Shown here in pieces: positions 7,917 through 15,416 of a stretch of 26,092 nucleotides of DNA (the stretch's first letter is position 1; each line of letters begins with the position of its first letter). The notes beneath the pieces are model-generated. The model was given only the letters and a program-made list of their open reading frames with translations, was not told the DNA's origin and ran no database searches. The position numbers and the translations under genes are program-made. Source of the DNA: DAOSEC01 sp035362935 (GTDB lineage: Bacteria > Bacillota_I > Bacilli_A > ML615J-28 > CAG-313); contig DAOSEC010000023.1 of NCBI GenBank assembly GCA_035362935.1, positions 1 to 26,092 on the forward strand, given 5' to 3'.

Positions 7917-9383
7917 ATGTTATTAACAAAAGCAAAAGAAGTACTTATGTCAATATTACCTGTAGCTTTGTTAGTGTTAGTGTTACATTTATTTGTATCC
8001 CCTATTCCAAAAGAGATTTTATACAATTTTTATATAGGTTTGATATTTGTATTTTTTGGTTTGCTTTTTTTCTTAATTGGTGTAGATATTGGAATCACAC
8101 CAGTTGGAGATACTTTTGGAACTAGCTTAGCGAAAAAAGGTAAATTATGGATTATTATAGTAGCAGGTGTTGTCCTTGGATTTTTGATACCAGCAGCAGA
8201 ACCTTCCTTATTAATATTATCTCAACAAGTGAACGCAGTAACTGGCGATGGAATCACAAACGTTACTCTTATCTTAGCAATTTCAACCTCAGTCGGTGTT
8301 TTCATAATGCTTGGATTGGTGCGGATTGTGTTTAACATCCCACTCTATATCATTTTAATTATTAGTTATAGTATCGTAGTAATACTAGCGTTTTTGGTAG
8401 GTCCAGAGATGGTTGCGATAGCATTCGACGCATCTGGAGCTACTACAGGAGTAATGACCGTACCATTTGTATTGGCAATATCTACAGGGATAAGTGCACT
8501 TAAAAAACAAAGTAAAAGTGCAGAAAAGGATAGTTTCGGATTAATCTCACTCGCTTCTGTTGGAGCAATTATTGGTGTCTTATCTTTAGGACTTTTTGTA
8601 GAGGTTGTGCCATCACTCGGGTTTGCGATTGACGATATTACTGATGTAGTTATATTCACACCATTTATAACGAACATGGGCAGTGTTATTGTTGAAACAC
8701 TCACCATCATATCACCTATTTTAATTCTATTTATTGTTTTTCAGTTTGTTTCGTTCCGACTTAGTAAAAGAAAGTTCACACATATCTTAAAGGGATTTGT
8801 TTACATATTTCTCGGCTTAACTCTTTTCTTAAACGGAGTATATAGTGGATTTATGGATGCAGGTCTTGTGATTGGACTTACACTCTATAATTTTAACTTT
8901 TTAGGAATACTACTTATTGGATTTGCTTTAGGGCTCTTTTCCATATTGGCAGAGCCAAGCGTATACGTATTAACAAGAAAAGTAGAAGATGTTACAGCAG
9001 GATATATTTCATCTAAACTTGTCATTGCATTCTTAGGAATCGGGGTTGGATTGGCAATTGTTCTTAATATTCTTAGACTTTATATCGGTTGGCTTGAGTT
9101 ATGGCATATTTTGTTGGTGGGATACATCGTCGCTTTAAGTCTCATTTTCATTGTCCCAAAACTATTTGTTGGGATTGCATTCGATGCCTGAGGAGTTGCA
9201 TCAGGACCCATTAGTGCAACTTTCATTTTTGCTTTTTCGCAAGGGATTGCATTTAGCGTAATGTCGGGACAAAATTTAGCCGATTTGTTTGGTTTGATAG
9301 CATTGATAGCTATGATGCCGATTATTGTAATTCAAGTTCTTGGACTAATTTATAAATTGAAATCAAAGAAAGAAGGCGTATAA
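7917..9383 (+). pseudogene. DUF1538 family membrane protein interrupted by an in-frame TGA
   Basis: A polytopic membrane protein made of two homologous halves. AEPS occurs in both (PAAEPSLLILSQQV and ILAEPSVYVLTRKV), as does the IAFDA...G motif. The conventional frame from the ATG at 7917 (AGGAGGG site) stops at TGA 9189-9191 after 424 residues. The same frame then stays open for 63 more codons (GVASGPISATF onward, one more hydrophobic helix) to TAA at 9381-9383, 2 nt before the P-II gene. By alignment with the first half (FDASGATTG), the TGA replaces Ser173's counterpart in the family's conserved FD-x-(S/G)-G motif. The options are a recent nonsense mutation (one base from TCA or GGA), UGA readthrough or a sequencing error. 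P-II-controlled transport is inferred from the neighbour; the substrate is unknown. Confidence 0.8.
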
Positions 9384-9385
9384 AT

Positions 9386-10036
9386 ATGAAGAATCTATTT
9401 ATTTATATCGCAATTGTTAATCACGGTCAAGATATCAAGGTGATAAAGTATGCACATGAGGCGGGTGTACTAGGGGCCACTGTAATTCACGGAAAAGGTA
9501 CATCAAACCACGGACTCTTATGCTTTTTGGGATTAAACGAAACAAGGAGAGACATCATATTTATCATCGCCGATAAGGACACTGGCGACATGGCAATGGA
9601 AAACATATCAAATGGATTACACATGAACAAAACAAATCACGGAATTATATTTGAAATGCCGCTCGAAAAAGTAATTGGAGCAAAAAAGTATGAAAATCAA
9701 TCAATGATTTTAAGCGAGGTAAAACAAATGGAACATCAAGCAATTTTTATAATAGTTGACAAAGGAAATGCCGAATTGGTGGTTGACTATGCGTGTCAAG
9801 CAGGTGCTAGAGGTGGAACAATCATCAATGCACGCGGGGCAGGTATTCATGAGACACAGAAAATATTCAATATTCAAATCGAACCAGAAAAAGAAATAGT
9901 TCTTATCATCGCACAACAAACTCAAGTTGAAGCTATAACTTCTGCCATTACGAAAGAGTTAAACATTAACGACCCTGGCAAAGGAATTATCTTTGTAATG
10001 GACGTTACAAAAGCGATTGGACTCTACGAGGAATAA
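9386..10036 (+). CDS. Tandem P-II-like regulatory protein (two P-II domains)
   Basis: A 216-residue protein with two P-II-type domains in tandem, about residues 1-108 and 113-216. Each has the early glycine-rich turn (AGVLGATVIHGKGTSNHG and AGARGGTIINARGAGIHE) and a B-loop-like NHGIIFEMPLEKVIG or GKGIIFVMDVTKAIG segment near its end. Canonical P-II proteins are single-domain trimers of about 110 residues that bind ATP/ADP and 2-oxoglutarate and often gate a membrane transporter. The classical uridylylated Tyr of the T-loop is not evident. The start lies 2 nt after the TAA ending the extended DUF1538 frame, and its ribosome site lies inside that frame, which suggests coupled translation and a joint function. 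The signal ligand is unknown. Confidence 0.85.
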   Translation: MKNLFIYIAIVNHGQDIKVIKYAHEAGVLGATVIHGKGTSNHGLLCFLGLNETRRDIIFIIADKDTGDMAMENISNGLHMNKTNHGIIFEMPLEKVIGAKKYENQSMILSEVKQMEHQAIFIIVDKGNAELVVDYACQAGARGGTIINARGAGIHETQKIFNIQIEPEKEIVLIIAQQTQVEAITSAITKELNINDPGKGIIFVMDVTKAIGLYEE

Positions 10037-10112
10037 AAAAATAATCGTGAAATCAGATTGTTATAGTCTTTCTTATATGATAAAACGAACAAAATAGTAT
10101 AAGAACGATCTT

Positions 10113-10316
10113 ATGCAAGAAAAGATCAATTTGTTTATGTTTCTTTTATTCTTGTTTACATTTGGAAACTACGGAATTTATTGACAATATGAGACAGGAA
10201 AAAGATTGACAAAACAAGAGGTAGAAGATCTATCTATTCTTTATTTGATACTCGCATGTATCTTTCCGTTCATTCATCCATTTTTGATACAAACGCAAAC
10301 GAACGAACATATCTAG
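10113..10316 (+). pseudogene. Small DUF4234-like membrane protein with in-frame TGA at an expected Trp
   Basis: The frame ATG 10113 to TAG 10314-10316 encodes 67 codons with one internal TGA at 10182-10184 (codon 24). The translated sides are NLFMFLLFLFTFGNYGIY before the TGA, and QYETGKRL, then SILYLILACIFPFIHPFLIQ, TQTNEHI, after it. That gives two hydrophobic helices separated by a short charged loop. The pattern GIY-W-(x)Y-x-TGK-x-L, then ILYLIL and (L/F)IQ-x-x-x-N, is the one I associate with DUF4234 proteins, and Trp is the residue expected at the TGA. A single G-to-A change from TGG would create it. The ribosome site is weak. It follows the P-II gene by 76 nt and precedes a terminator, so it probably shares the DUF1538/P-II transcript. 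Confidence 0.5.
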
Positions 10317-10325
10317 AACAAATAA

Positions 10326-10358
10326 GGCTACATCATCTAAGGTGTAGCCATTTTATTT
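10326..10358 (+). terminator. Intrinsic terminator ending the DUF1538/P-II transcript
   Basis: A 9-bp stem (10326-10334 with 10341-10349, one wobble pair), a 6-nt loop and a T-rich tail. It is the first good terminator after the P-II gene. Confidence 0.75.
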
Positions 10359-10422
10359 TGAGCGATACTGAAAATATTTTCACGAAATATTATAATATTT
10401 CTAAAATATGAAGATATATTAT

Positions 10423-10450
10423 TTGACTTTTCTGTAGATTGTGTTAAAAT
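10423..10450 (+). promoter_or_regulatory. Promoter of the riboswitch-like leader
   Basis: TTGACT (10423-10428), a 16-nt spacer and TAAAAT (10445-10450) with an extended -10 TGT. Transcription would begin near 10457, leaving a leader of about 150 nt before the next gene. Confidence 0.7.
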
Positions 10451-10497
10451 GTAAGTGTCAATAAGTAGTCATTCTTTTTGCTCATGCAACTAGTATG

Positions 10498-10588
10498 GAT
10501 GCTTAGTTTGATAAAGCTAAACCCGGAGCGATCCGGCGACAGAAAACTATAGGGTCTCACTGAGATAGCCAGCTGCCTTTCTAACATC
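10498..10588 (+). ncRNA. Degenerate cyclic-di-GMP-I (GEMM-I)-like riboswitch
   Basis: The leader shows the order of elements of the GEMM-I aptamer. A GATAAAGCTAAACC entry is followed by a 5-bp hairpin CCGGA-GCGA-TCCGG with a GNRA loop (10523-10536). Next comes CGACAGAAAAC, where the family usually has GACGCAAAGC, then TATAGGGTCT, a short P3 hairpin (GTCTC-ACT-GAGAT) and AGATAGCCAGCTGCC. An outer helix can form from TTAG and AAAG in the 5' part with CTTT and CTAA at about 10577-10584. The changed core (CAGAAAA for CGCAAAG) and very short P3 are unusual. No terminator hairpin is seen, so control would be at translation. Identified by pattern memory, not by a covariance search. Confidence 0.6.
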
Positions 10589-10604
10589 TATATAGGAGAA
10601 TTGT

Positions 10605-11087
10605 ATGAGAACAATAGGAGTCTCGCTTTTGGCGTTTTTTTTCGTATTGTTGGTCACTCATGTTGCTTTTTTGTATTGGGACGCAAATCAAACTATTTTT
10701 CAATATGAAAATGTATCACTTGTTGGTACCAACGCAACCATCCAACAACGTTTCGCATCCAATCAAAATAATCGATTGGTTCCTCTTGGTGCAGTCAAGG
10801 GAGTAAACGATGTTGATTCAATTTCATTTTATTATGAAATCAAAATGGAAAAACTTCACACATTAGAAGTATCGATTGAGGATATTACATTCATCAAAAC
10901 ACAATCAGAGCTTCTAGACACGTATGGGCTTGTCATTACAAACCATGAGATTACATATGTGGACCAAATCGCAGTTGTTGTCGTGACTGTATCTTTGCGT
11001 ATGCCTCAAACAGAAGCAGAGTTAGTTATGATGCAAAACAGTAGTTTAACGTTTCGAGTAGAGTTTAACCAAAAACCAACAAACTAA
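10605..11087 (+). CDS. Unknown membrane-anchored extracytoplasmic protein
   Basis: A 160-residue protein I do not recognise. Residues about 4-25 (VSLLAFFFVLLVTHVAFLYW) form one hydrophobic helix with an Arg before it, an uncleaved signal anchor with the rest outside. The exterior part is mostly alternating hydrophobic/polar residues, suggesting beta strands, with no Cys and no recognised catalytic motif. A good AGGAGA ribosome site precedes the ATG. It is the only gene between a strong promoter with a c-di-GMP-I-like leader and a terminator. If that leader is functional, the protein would belong to a c-di-GMP response such as adhesion or motility, which is inference from position only. Confidence 0.75.
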   Translation: MRTIGVSLLAFFFVLLVTHVAFLYWDANQTIFQYENVSLVGTNATIQQRFASNQNNRLVPLGAVKGVNDVDSISFYYEIKMEKLHTLEVSIEDITFIKTQSELLDTYGLVITNHEITYVDQIAVVVVTVSLRMPQTEAELVMMQNSSLTFRVEFNQKPTN

Positions 11088-11098
11088 ACGGATAACAA

Positions 11099-11127
11099 AA
11101 AAACGATAGGTCACACTATCGTTTTTT
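11099..11127 (+). terminator. Intrinsic terminator after the unknown membrane protein
   Basis: An 11-bp perfect stem (11099-11109 with 11116-11126), a 6-nt loop and a T run, 11 nt after the stop. Confidence 0.88.
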
Positions 11128-11172
11128 ATTTTGATGTATGCCTTTGTATAAGGAAGATGCTTGAATAAATAC

Positions 11173-11201
11173 TTGCATTTATCCTTCATTTTTAGTAAAA
11201 T
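11173..11201 (+). promoter_or_regulatory. Promoter of tRNA-Val (and possibly the pot operon)
   Basis: TTGCAT (11173-11178), a 17-nt spacer and TAAAAT (11196-11201), 12 nt before the mature tRNA 5' end. Confidence 0.7.
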
Positions 11202-11213
11202 ATGTATGACACT

Positions 11214-11289
11214 GGGGGATTAGCTCAGCTGGGAGAGCATCTGCCTTACAAGCAGAGGGTCGGCGGTTCGATCCCGTCATCCCCCACCA
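11214..11289 (+). tRNA. tRNA-Val (anticodon TAC)
   Basis: A full cloverleaf of 76 nt with encoded CCA. The acceptor GGGGGAT pairs with ATCCCCC, the anticodon arm is TCTGC-CTTACAA-GCAGA and the T-loop is TTCGATC. It stands alone, upstream of the polyamine transporter operon. Confidence 0.96.
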
Positions 11290-11305
11290 GATAAAAAACA
11301 ATGTT

Positions 11306-11333
11306 GGGGGTGGATCCACTCCCTACCTTTATT
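11306..11333 (+). terminator. Possible weak terminator between tRNA-Val and potA
   Basis: GGGGGTG (11306-11312) and CACTCCC (11317-11323) can pair around a GATC loop with one wobble, followed by a T-rich stretch. No separate promoter for potA is obvious after it, so partial readthrough into the operon is possible. Confidence 0.4.
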
Positions 11334-11354
11334 TTGTACAGGAGGGTAATAAAG

Positions 11355-12560
11355 TTGGCAAAAAAAATCATTGAATTAAAGAATTTGGTGAAAATGTATG
11401 ACGATGAATACGCAGTAAATCACATTAACTTATACATTAATGAGAATGAGTTTATTACTCTACTTGGTCCATCAGGATGTGGGAAAACCACTACTCTAAG
11501 AATGATAGGTGGGTTTGAAACGCCTACTTCTGGTGAAATCATTATGGATGGAAAAATTGTAAATGACGTATCACCGCACAAACGACCAATCAACACCGTA
11601 TTTCAAAGATACGCTCTTTTTCCACATTTAAATGTCTATGATAACATCGCATTTGGACTATACAACAAAACATTGGAAGAAAGTCTAGAGTTATATGGGA
11701 AAAACCATTTATATGAACTTGCAATGGATGATCGTATCAATCGTGCAAAGAATAAAAAACAACTTAGTAACGAAGAAGTAGAAAAGTTAAAACAAAAACC
11801 AATCACAAATTTAGAATTAAAACGACAAATTGAACTTAAAATCAAAGAATCAGTAACATCTGTTATGCGACTTGTTAAGTTAGAAGGCTTCGAAAAGCGA
11901 AAAACTTCAAGTTTAAGTGGAGGGCAACAACAACGTGTGGCAATTGCCCGTGCTGTTGTGAACAAGCCTAGAATTTTGTTGCTAGATGAACCACTTGCTG
12001 CTCTAGATTTAAAGTTAAGACAGAACATGCAATATGAACTAAAGGAGATGCAACGTCAATTAGGGATCACATTTGTTTTTGTTACCCATGACCAAGAAGA
12101 GGCTTTGACAATGTCTGACACTGTCGTTGTAATGAAAGATGGTATCATCCAGCAGATAGGAACACCTCAAGATATATATAACGAACCCAAAAATAGATTC
12201 GTTGCCAATTTTATCGGCGAAAGCAACATTATAAGAGGTGTTTATAAAGGCAACAAAATTGTTGAATTTATGGGAGTTGAATTTGAGTGTGTTGATACAA
12301 ACTTTGAACCAGGTGAGATTTGTGATATTGTCATACGACCAGAGGATTTTGATATCGTTCCATTAGCGAAAGCGAAACTCATTGGAACACTTGATTCAAG
12401 TATGTTTAAAGGAGTTCATCACGAACTATGTATCATGATACAAGGTAGAGAGTTTGTAGTTCACGATTACGAAACATTTGAAATTGGCGAAAAAATAGGG
12501 TTATCTGTTGACCCATATGAAATTCATTTAATGAAAGTGCCCGTCGATGAAGAAATTTAG
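11355..12560 (+). CDS. potA: Spermidine/putrescine ABC transporter, ATP-binding protein
   Basis: A 401-residue cytoplasmic ATPase that powers polyamine import. Walker A GPSGCGKTT is at residues 38-46, followed by the Q-loop (NTVFQRYALFPH), the signature LSGGQQQR at 187-194, Walker B LLLDEP, the H-loop TFVFVTHDQEEA and a C-terminal TOBE-type regulatory part. The TTG at 11355 was chosen because GGAGGG (11341-11346) is spaced 8 nt from it; the TTG at 11301 has no such site. Between AFGL and the signature motif there are 84 residues, against 33 in E. coli PotA, so a charged insertion of about 50 residues sits in the helical domain. It overlaps potB by 14 nt. Confidence 0.93.
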   Translation: MAKKIIELKNLVKMYDDEYAVNHINLYINENEFITLLGPSGCGKTTTLRMIGGFETPTSGEIIMDGKIVNDVSPHKRPINTVFQRYALFPHLNVYDNIAFGLYNKTLEESLELYGKNHLYELAMDDRINRAKNKKQLSNEEVEKLKQKPITNLELKRQIELKIKESVTSVMRLVKLEGFEKRKTSSLSGGQQQRVAIARAVVNKPRILLLDEPLAALDLKLRQNMQYELKEMQRQLGITFVFVTHDQEEALTMSDTVVVMKDGIIQQIGTPQDIYNEPKNRFVANFIGESNIIRGVYKGNKIVEFMGVEFECVDTNFEPGEICDIVIRPEDFDIVPLAKAKLIGTLDSSMFKGVHHELCIMIQGREFVVHDYETFEIGEKIGLSVDPYEIHLMKVPVDEEI

Positions 12561-13380
12561 TTATTTCTCCAAACCGTATTTAGTATGGATGTTTGTTTTA
12601 GTTGCACTACCACTTGCAGCTATGATTGTACTATCGTTCATGAAAACAAGTGGAGTTAACTTAGAAGGAGCATCTTTTACATTTGAAAACTTCGCCAGAC
12701 TCTCAAACCCTGCTGTCATTGTCGGATTTTATAATTCATTGAAATTTGCTTTTATTGCAACCATACTATCACTACTTATTGGATATCCGGTTGCATATAT
12801 CGTTTCAAAATCAAAAATTAAAAATAAATTTTTAGTATTAGCCGCAATCATTTTACCGATGTGGAGTAACAAATTACTTAGAACGGTGGCAATCGGATAT
12901 GCCTTATCCGAAAATAATGTGTTAAGAAGTTTTATTAACACGATAGGAATTGACTTTGTGCTCAATATCAAAGGAACTGATTTGGCTATCATCATAGGGT
13001 TGATATCCTCGTACTTGCCATTTATGATTCTACCAATTTATACGATTCTAGAAAAAATCGATCATTCTTTGTTAGAAGCAAGTAAAGATTTAGGTGCAAA
13101 TGGGTTTTGGACATTTTGGAAAGTCATATTTCCAATCTCACTAAAAGGTGTTGCTACTGGAATCATTATGGTCTTCTTACCATCAGCAACAGGTTTTGTT
13201 GTACCTTATGTTTTGGGAAATGGAAATTACGTGCTAATTGGAACCGTGATTGAAGATAGTTTTAAGATTGGAATGGATTATAATTTTGGAAGTTTATTAT
13301 CACTTATTTTGATTATTGTAATATTAGGGGCATTATTTATTATTAGTAAGGTTGACAAAGAAGGAGAAACCTTGTTATGA
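12547..13380 (+). CDS. potB: Spermidine/putrescine ABC transporter permease B
   Basis: A 277-residue inner-membrane permease with six hydrophobic helices. The EAA loop that docks on the ATPase reads EASKDLGANGFWTFWKVIFPIS. The start ATG lies 14 nt inside the end of potA without a strong ribosome site of its own, indicating translational coupling. The stop TGA overlaps the potC start in an ATGA junction. Length and helix pattern are usual for PotB, the first of the two permeases forming the channel. The assignment is secure from sequence and from operon order. Confidence 0.92.
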   Translation: MKKFSYFSKPYLVWMFVLVALPLAAMIVLSFMKTSGVNLEGASFTFENFARLSNPAVIVGFYNSLKFAFIATILSLLIGYPVAYIVSKSKIKNKFLVLAAIILPMWSNKLLRTVAIGYALSENNVLRSFINTIGIDFVLNIKGTDLAIIIGLISSYLPFMILPIYTILEKIDHSLLEASKDLGANGFWTFWKVIFPISLKGVATGIIMVFLPSATGFVVPYVLGNGNYVLIGTVIEDSFKIGMDYNFGSLLSLILIIVILGALFIISKVDKEGETLL

Positions 13381-14279
13381 TAAAAGATGCATTTAATCGT
13401 ACGATTGATAATATGTTTGACACCCCTAATAAACAAAAAATATTTAAAATTATTAGTACAGTATTTAAAATTGTATTTATTATATTTGTTGTCATCATAC
13501 TATATCTACCGATTTTTGTAATTGCACTTCAATCGTTTAACGATTCTAGAACAGTCTTTAATTTTGGTGGATTCACATTAAAATGGTATGTGGCACTGTT
13601 TGATCAAACAAGCTCATTTCACAATCGTGAAGTGATTGTAACAATTCAAAATACATTAAGAGTAACATTTTTATCAACTGTAATCGCAACAATAGCAGGG
13701 ACTTTAGTCGCCATTGGTGCCCATGCACTTGATAAAAAAAGAAGACAACAACTTATATTACTAAACAACGTTCCAATTTTGAATGCCGAGATTGTGACAG
13801 GTATGAGTTTAATGTTATTGTTTTCGTTGTTTTTACCTATTCTTCCAAACTTGTTTGGATTTACCACAATGCTAATTGCACATATATTTTTTTCCATTCC
13901 TTATGTAGTACTTAGCGTACTCCCTAAGTTAAAGGAAATCGATGCGAATCTATATGATGCTGCAGTTGATTTGGGATGTACTCCAATCAAAGCGATTATG
14001 AAAGTAATATTACCATCCATTCAAGCGGGAATATTCGCGGGTATGTTATTAGCATTCACAATGAGTATTGATGATTTTGTCATCAGCTACTTTACAACCG
14101 GTAATGGATTCGATAACATTTCGACATGGATTTATGGAACAATTGGAAAACGCAGTCTTAGCCCAATTGTCTATGCGTATAATACACTTCTTACACTAGT
14201 GACTTTGATAGTATTAGTAAGCATTAACGTGAGAAGTTCTAAAAAACCAAGAAAAGATTTGTTTCGTTCGAAATTATAA
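13377..14279 (+). CDS. potC: Spermidine/putrescine ABC transporter permease C
   Basis: A 300-residue inner-membrane permease. The first ~25 residues are cytoplasmic and charged, slightly longer than in E. coli PotC. Six helices follow, with the EAA loop DAAVDLGCTPIKAIMKVILPS and then the typical TMSIDDFVISYFTTG segment, which is strongly diagnostic of PotC. It starts in a 4-nt ATGA overlap with potB and has an AGGAGA ribosome site. The C-terminus is Lys/Arg-rich. With PotB it forms the membrane channel loaded by the PotD lipoprotein encoded next. Confidence 0.93.
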   Translation: MIKDAFNRTIDNMFDTPNKQKIFKIISTVFKIVFIIFVVIILYLPIFVIALQSFNDSRTVFNFGGFTLKWYVALFDQTSSFHNREVIVTIQNTLRVTFLSTVIATIAGTLVAIGAHALDKKRRQQLILLNNVPILNAEIVTGMSLMLLFSLFLPILPNLFGFTTMLIAHIFFSIPYVVLSVLPKLKEIDANLYDAAVDLGCTPIKAIMKVILPSIQAGIFAGMLLAFTMSIDDFVISYFTTGNGFDNISTWIYGTIGKRSLSPIVYAYNTLLTLVTLIVLVSINVRSSKKPRKDLFRSKL

Positions 14280-14306
14280 ATAATATAGAAAGGAAAATGA
14301 GAAAAA

Positions 14307-15416
14307 GTGAAAAAAATATTTACTTTAGTAACCATTTTTGCAGCAGCATTTGTGCTATCTGCTTGTTCAAACAAACCAGTTCTCCATGTACTAAATTGGG
14401 GAGACTACATTAACATGGATCTTGTAAGAGATTTCGAAAAAGAGTATAGAGTTACTGTTAAGATTGATATCGCAAGCAGTAATGAAGCAATGTATACAAG
14501 AATAGAACGCAAAACGACAGCGTATGACATTGCGATTCCGTCTGACTATATGGTCGAAAAACTACACAAAGAAGGGTTATTAAACGAAATTGACTTTACC
14601 TTACTTGAAAATTACTCTGAAGATATGTTTTTAGATGACTTTGAAGAGTTACGTAATGATTTTTTTGGTGACAATCAAAAGTATGCGATTCCTTACTTTT
14701 GGGGCACATTAGGAATAATGTATACCACATCAAAGCAAGGAATTGAACAAGCTGTAACAACACATGGTTGGAACGTGCTTTTTAATTCCTCATTATTACC
14801 AACAAATACTAAAATAGGAATGTATGATTCGCCAAGAGATGCGGTTGCTGTTGCCCAACTGTATTTAGGACTAGACATAAACTCAACACTTGAAGCAGAG
14901 TTTACACAAGTAGAACAAGCGTTGGCATTACAACGCACACAATTTGGTTCTCAACGTTTGACTTGGGGAACAGACGAACTAAAATCTAGTATTGTTGCGA
15001 AAAACTTAGATGTTGCGGTGGTGTATTCTGGAGATTTCTTTGATCAATTGTATATTGCTGAAGAAGAAGGATTACCACTAGATTTTAAATTATACGTGCC
15101 AGACTATACCAACATTTGGTTTGATGCGATGGTGATTCCAACAACAAGTACACAGGTTGATTTAGCACATGCATTCATTGATTATTTCTTGGATGCGGAA
15201 GTTGTATATGAAAACTCACTATATGTCGGATATTGTCCAGCACATGAGGAAGCATATGCAATGTTACTTGATGATGAAGATATGATTGACATCATTGAAA
15301 CATATCCATTCTATCCGATTAAAGATACTCCTAACTTCAATGGAGTTATTTATCGTGATTTAGGAAATACGATTTATACAAGACTTGCAAGCATTTTACA
15401 AAATGCAAAGGTCTAA
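14307..15416 (+). CDS. potD: Spermidine/putrescine-binding lipoprotein
   Basis: A 369-residue substrate-binding lipoprotein with signal peptide and lipobox LSAC (Cys20). The polyamine-binding fold is recognised by HVLNWGDYI after the lipid Cys, the SSNEAMYTRI segment, YDIAIPSDYMV, the YAIPYFWGTLGIMY hinge region and the conserved C-terminal YPFYPI stretch. The GTG at 14307 is the most upstream start possible, since an in-frame TGA lies 9 nt before it. The nearest AAGGA is rather far away (about 13 nt). Lipid anchoring in place of a free periplasmic form suits a single-membrane cell. The ligand (spermidine or putrescine) is inferred from the family. Confidence 0.92.
   Translation: MKKIFTLVTIFAAAFVLSACSNKPVLHVLNWGDYINMDLVRDFEKEYRVTVKIDIASSNEAMYTRIERKTTAYDIAIPSDYMVEKLHKEGLLNEIDFTLLENYSEDMFLDDFEELRNDFFGDNQKYAIPYFWGTLGIMYTTSKQGIEQAVTTHGWNVLFNSSLLPTNTKIGMYDSPRDAVAVAQLYLGLDINSTLEAEFTQVEQALALQRTQFGSQRLTWGTDELKSSIVAKNLDVAVVYSGDFFDQLYIAEEEGLPLDFKLYVPDYTNIWFDAMVIPTTSTQVDLAHAFIDYFLDAEVVYENSLYVGYCPAHEEAYAMLLDDEDMIDIIETYPFYPIKDTPNFNGVIYRDLGNTIYTRLASILQNAKV

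Noticed and set aside
9189..9191. Selenocysteine at the DUF1538 TGA
   Set aside because: The aligned residue in the first half of the protein is Ser, not Cys, no redox motif surrounds it, and no convincing SECIS-like stem was found just after the codon.
7917..10316. Mycoplasma-type genetic code (TGA read as Trp everywhere)
   Set aside because: The tRNA-Trp has anticodon CCA, tryptophans in all genes are TGG, and TGA ends znuC, potB and the XRE gene at natural lengths.
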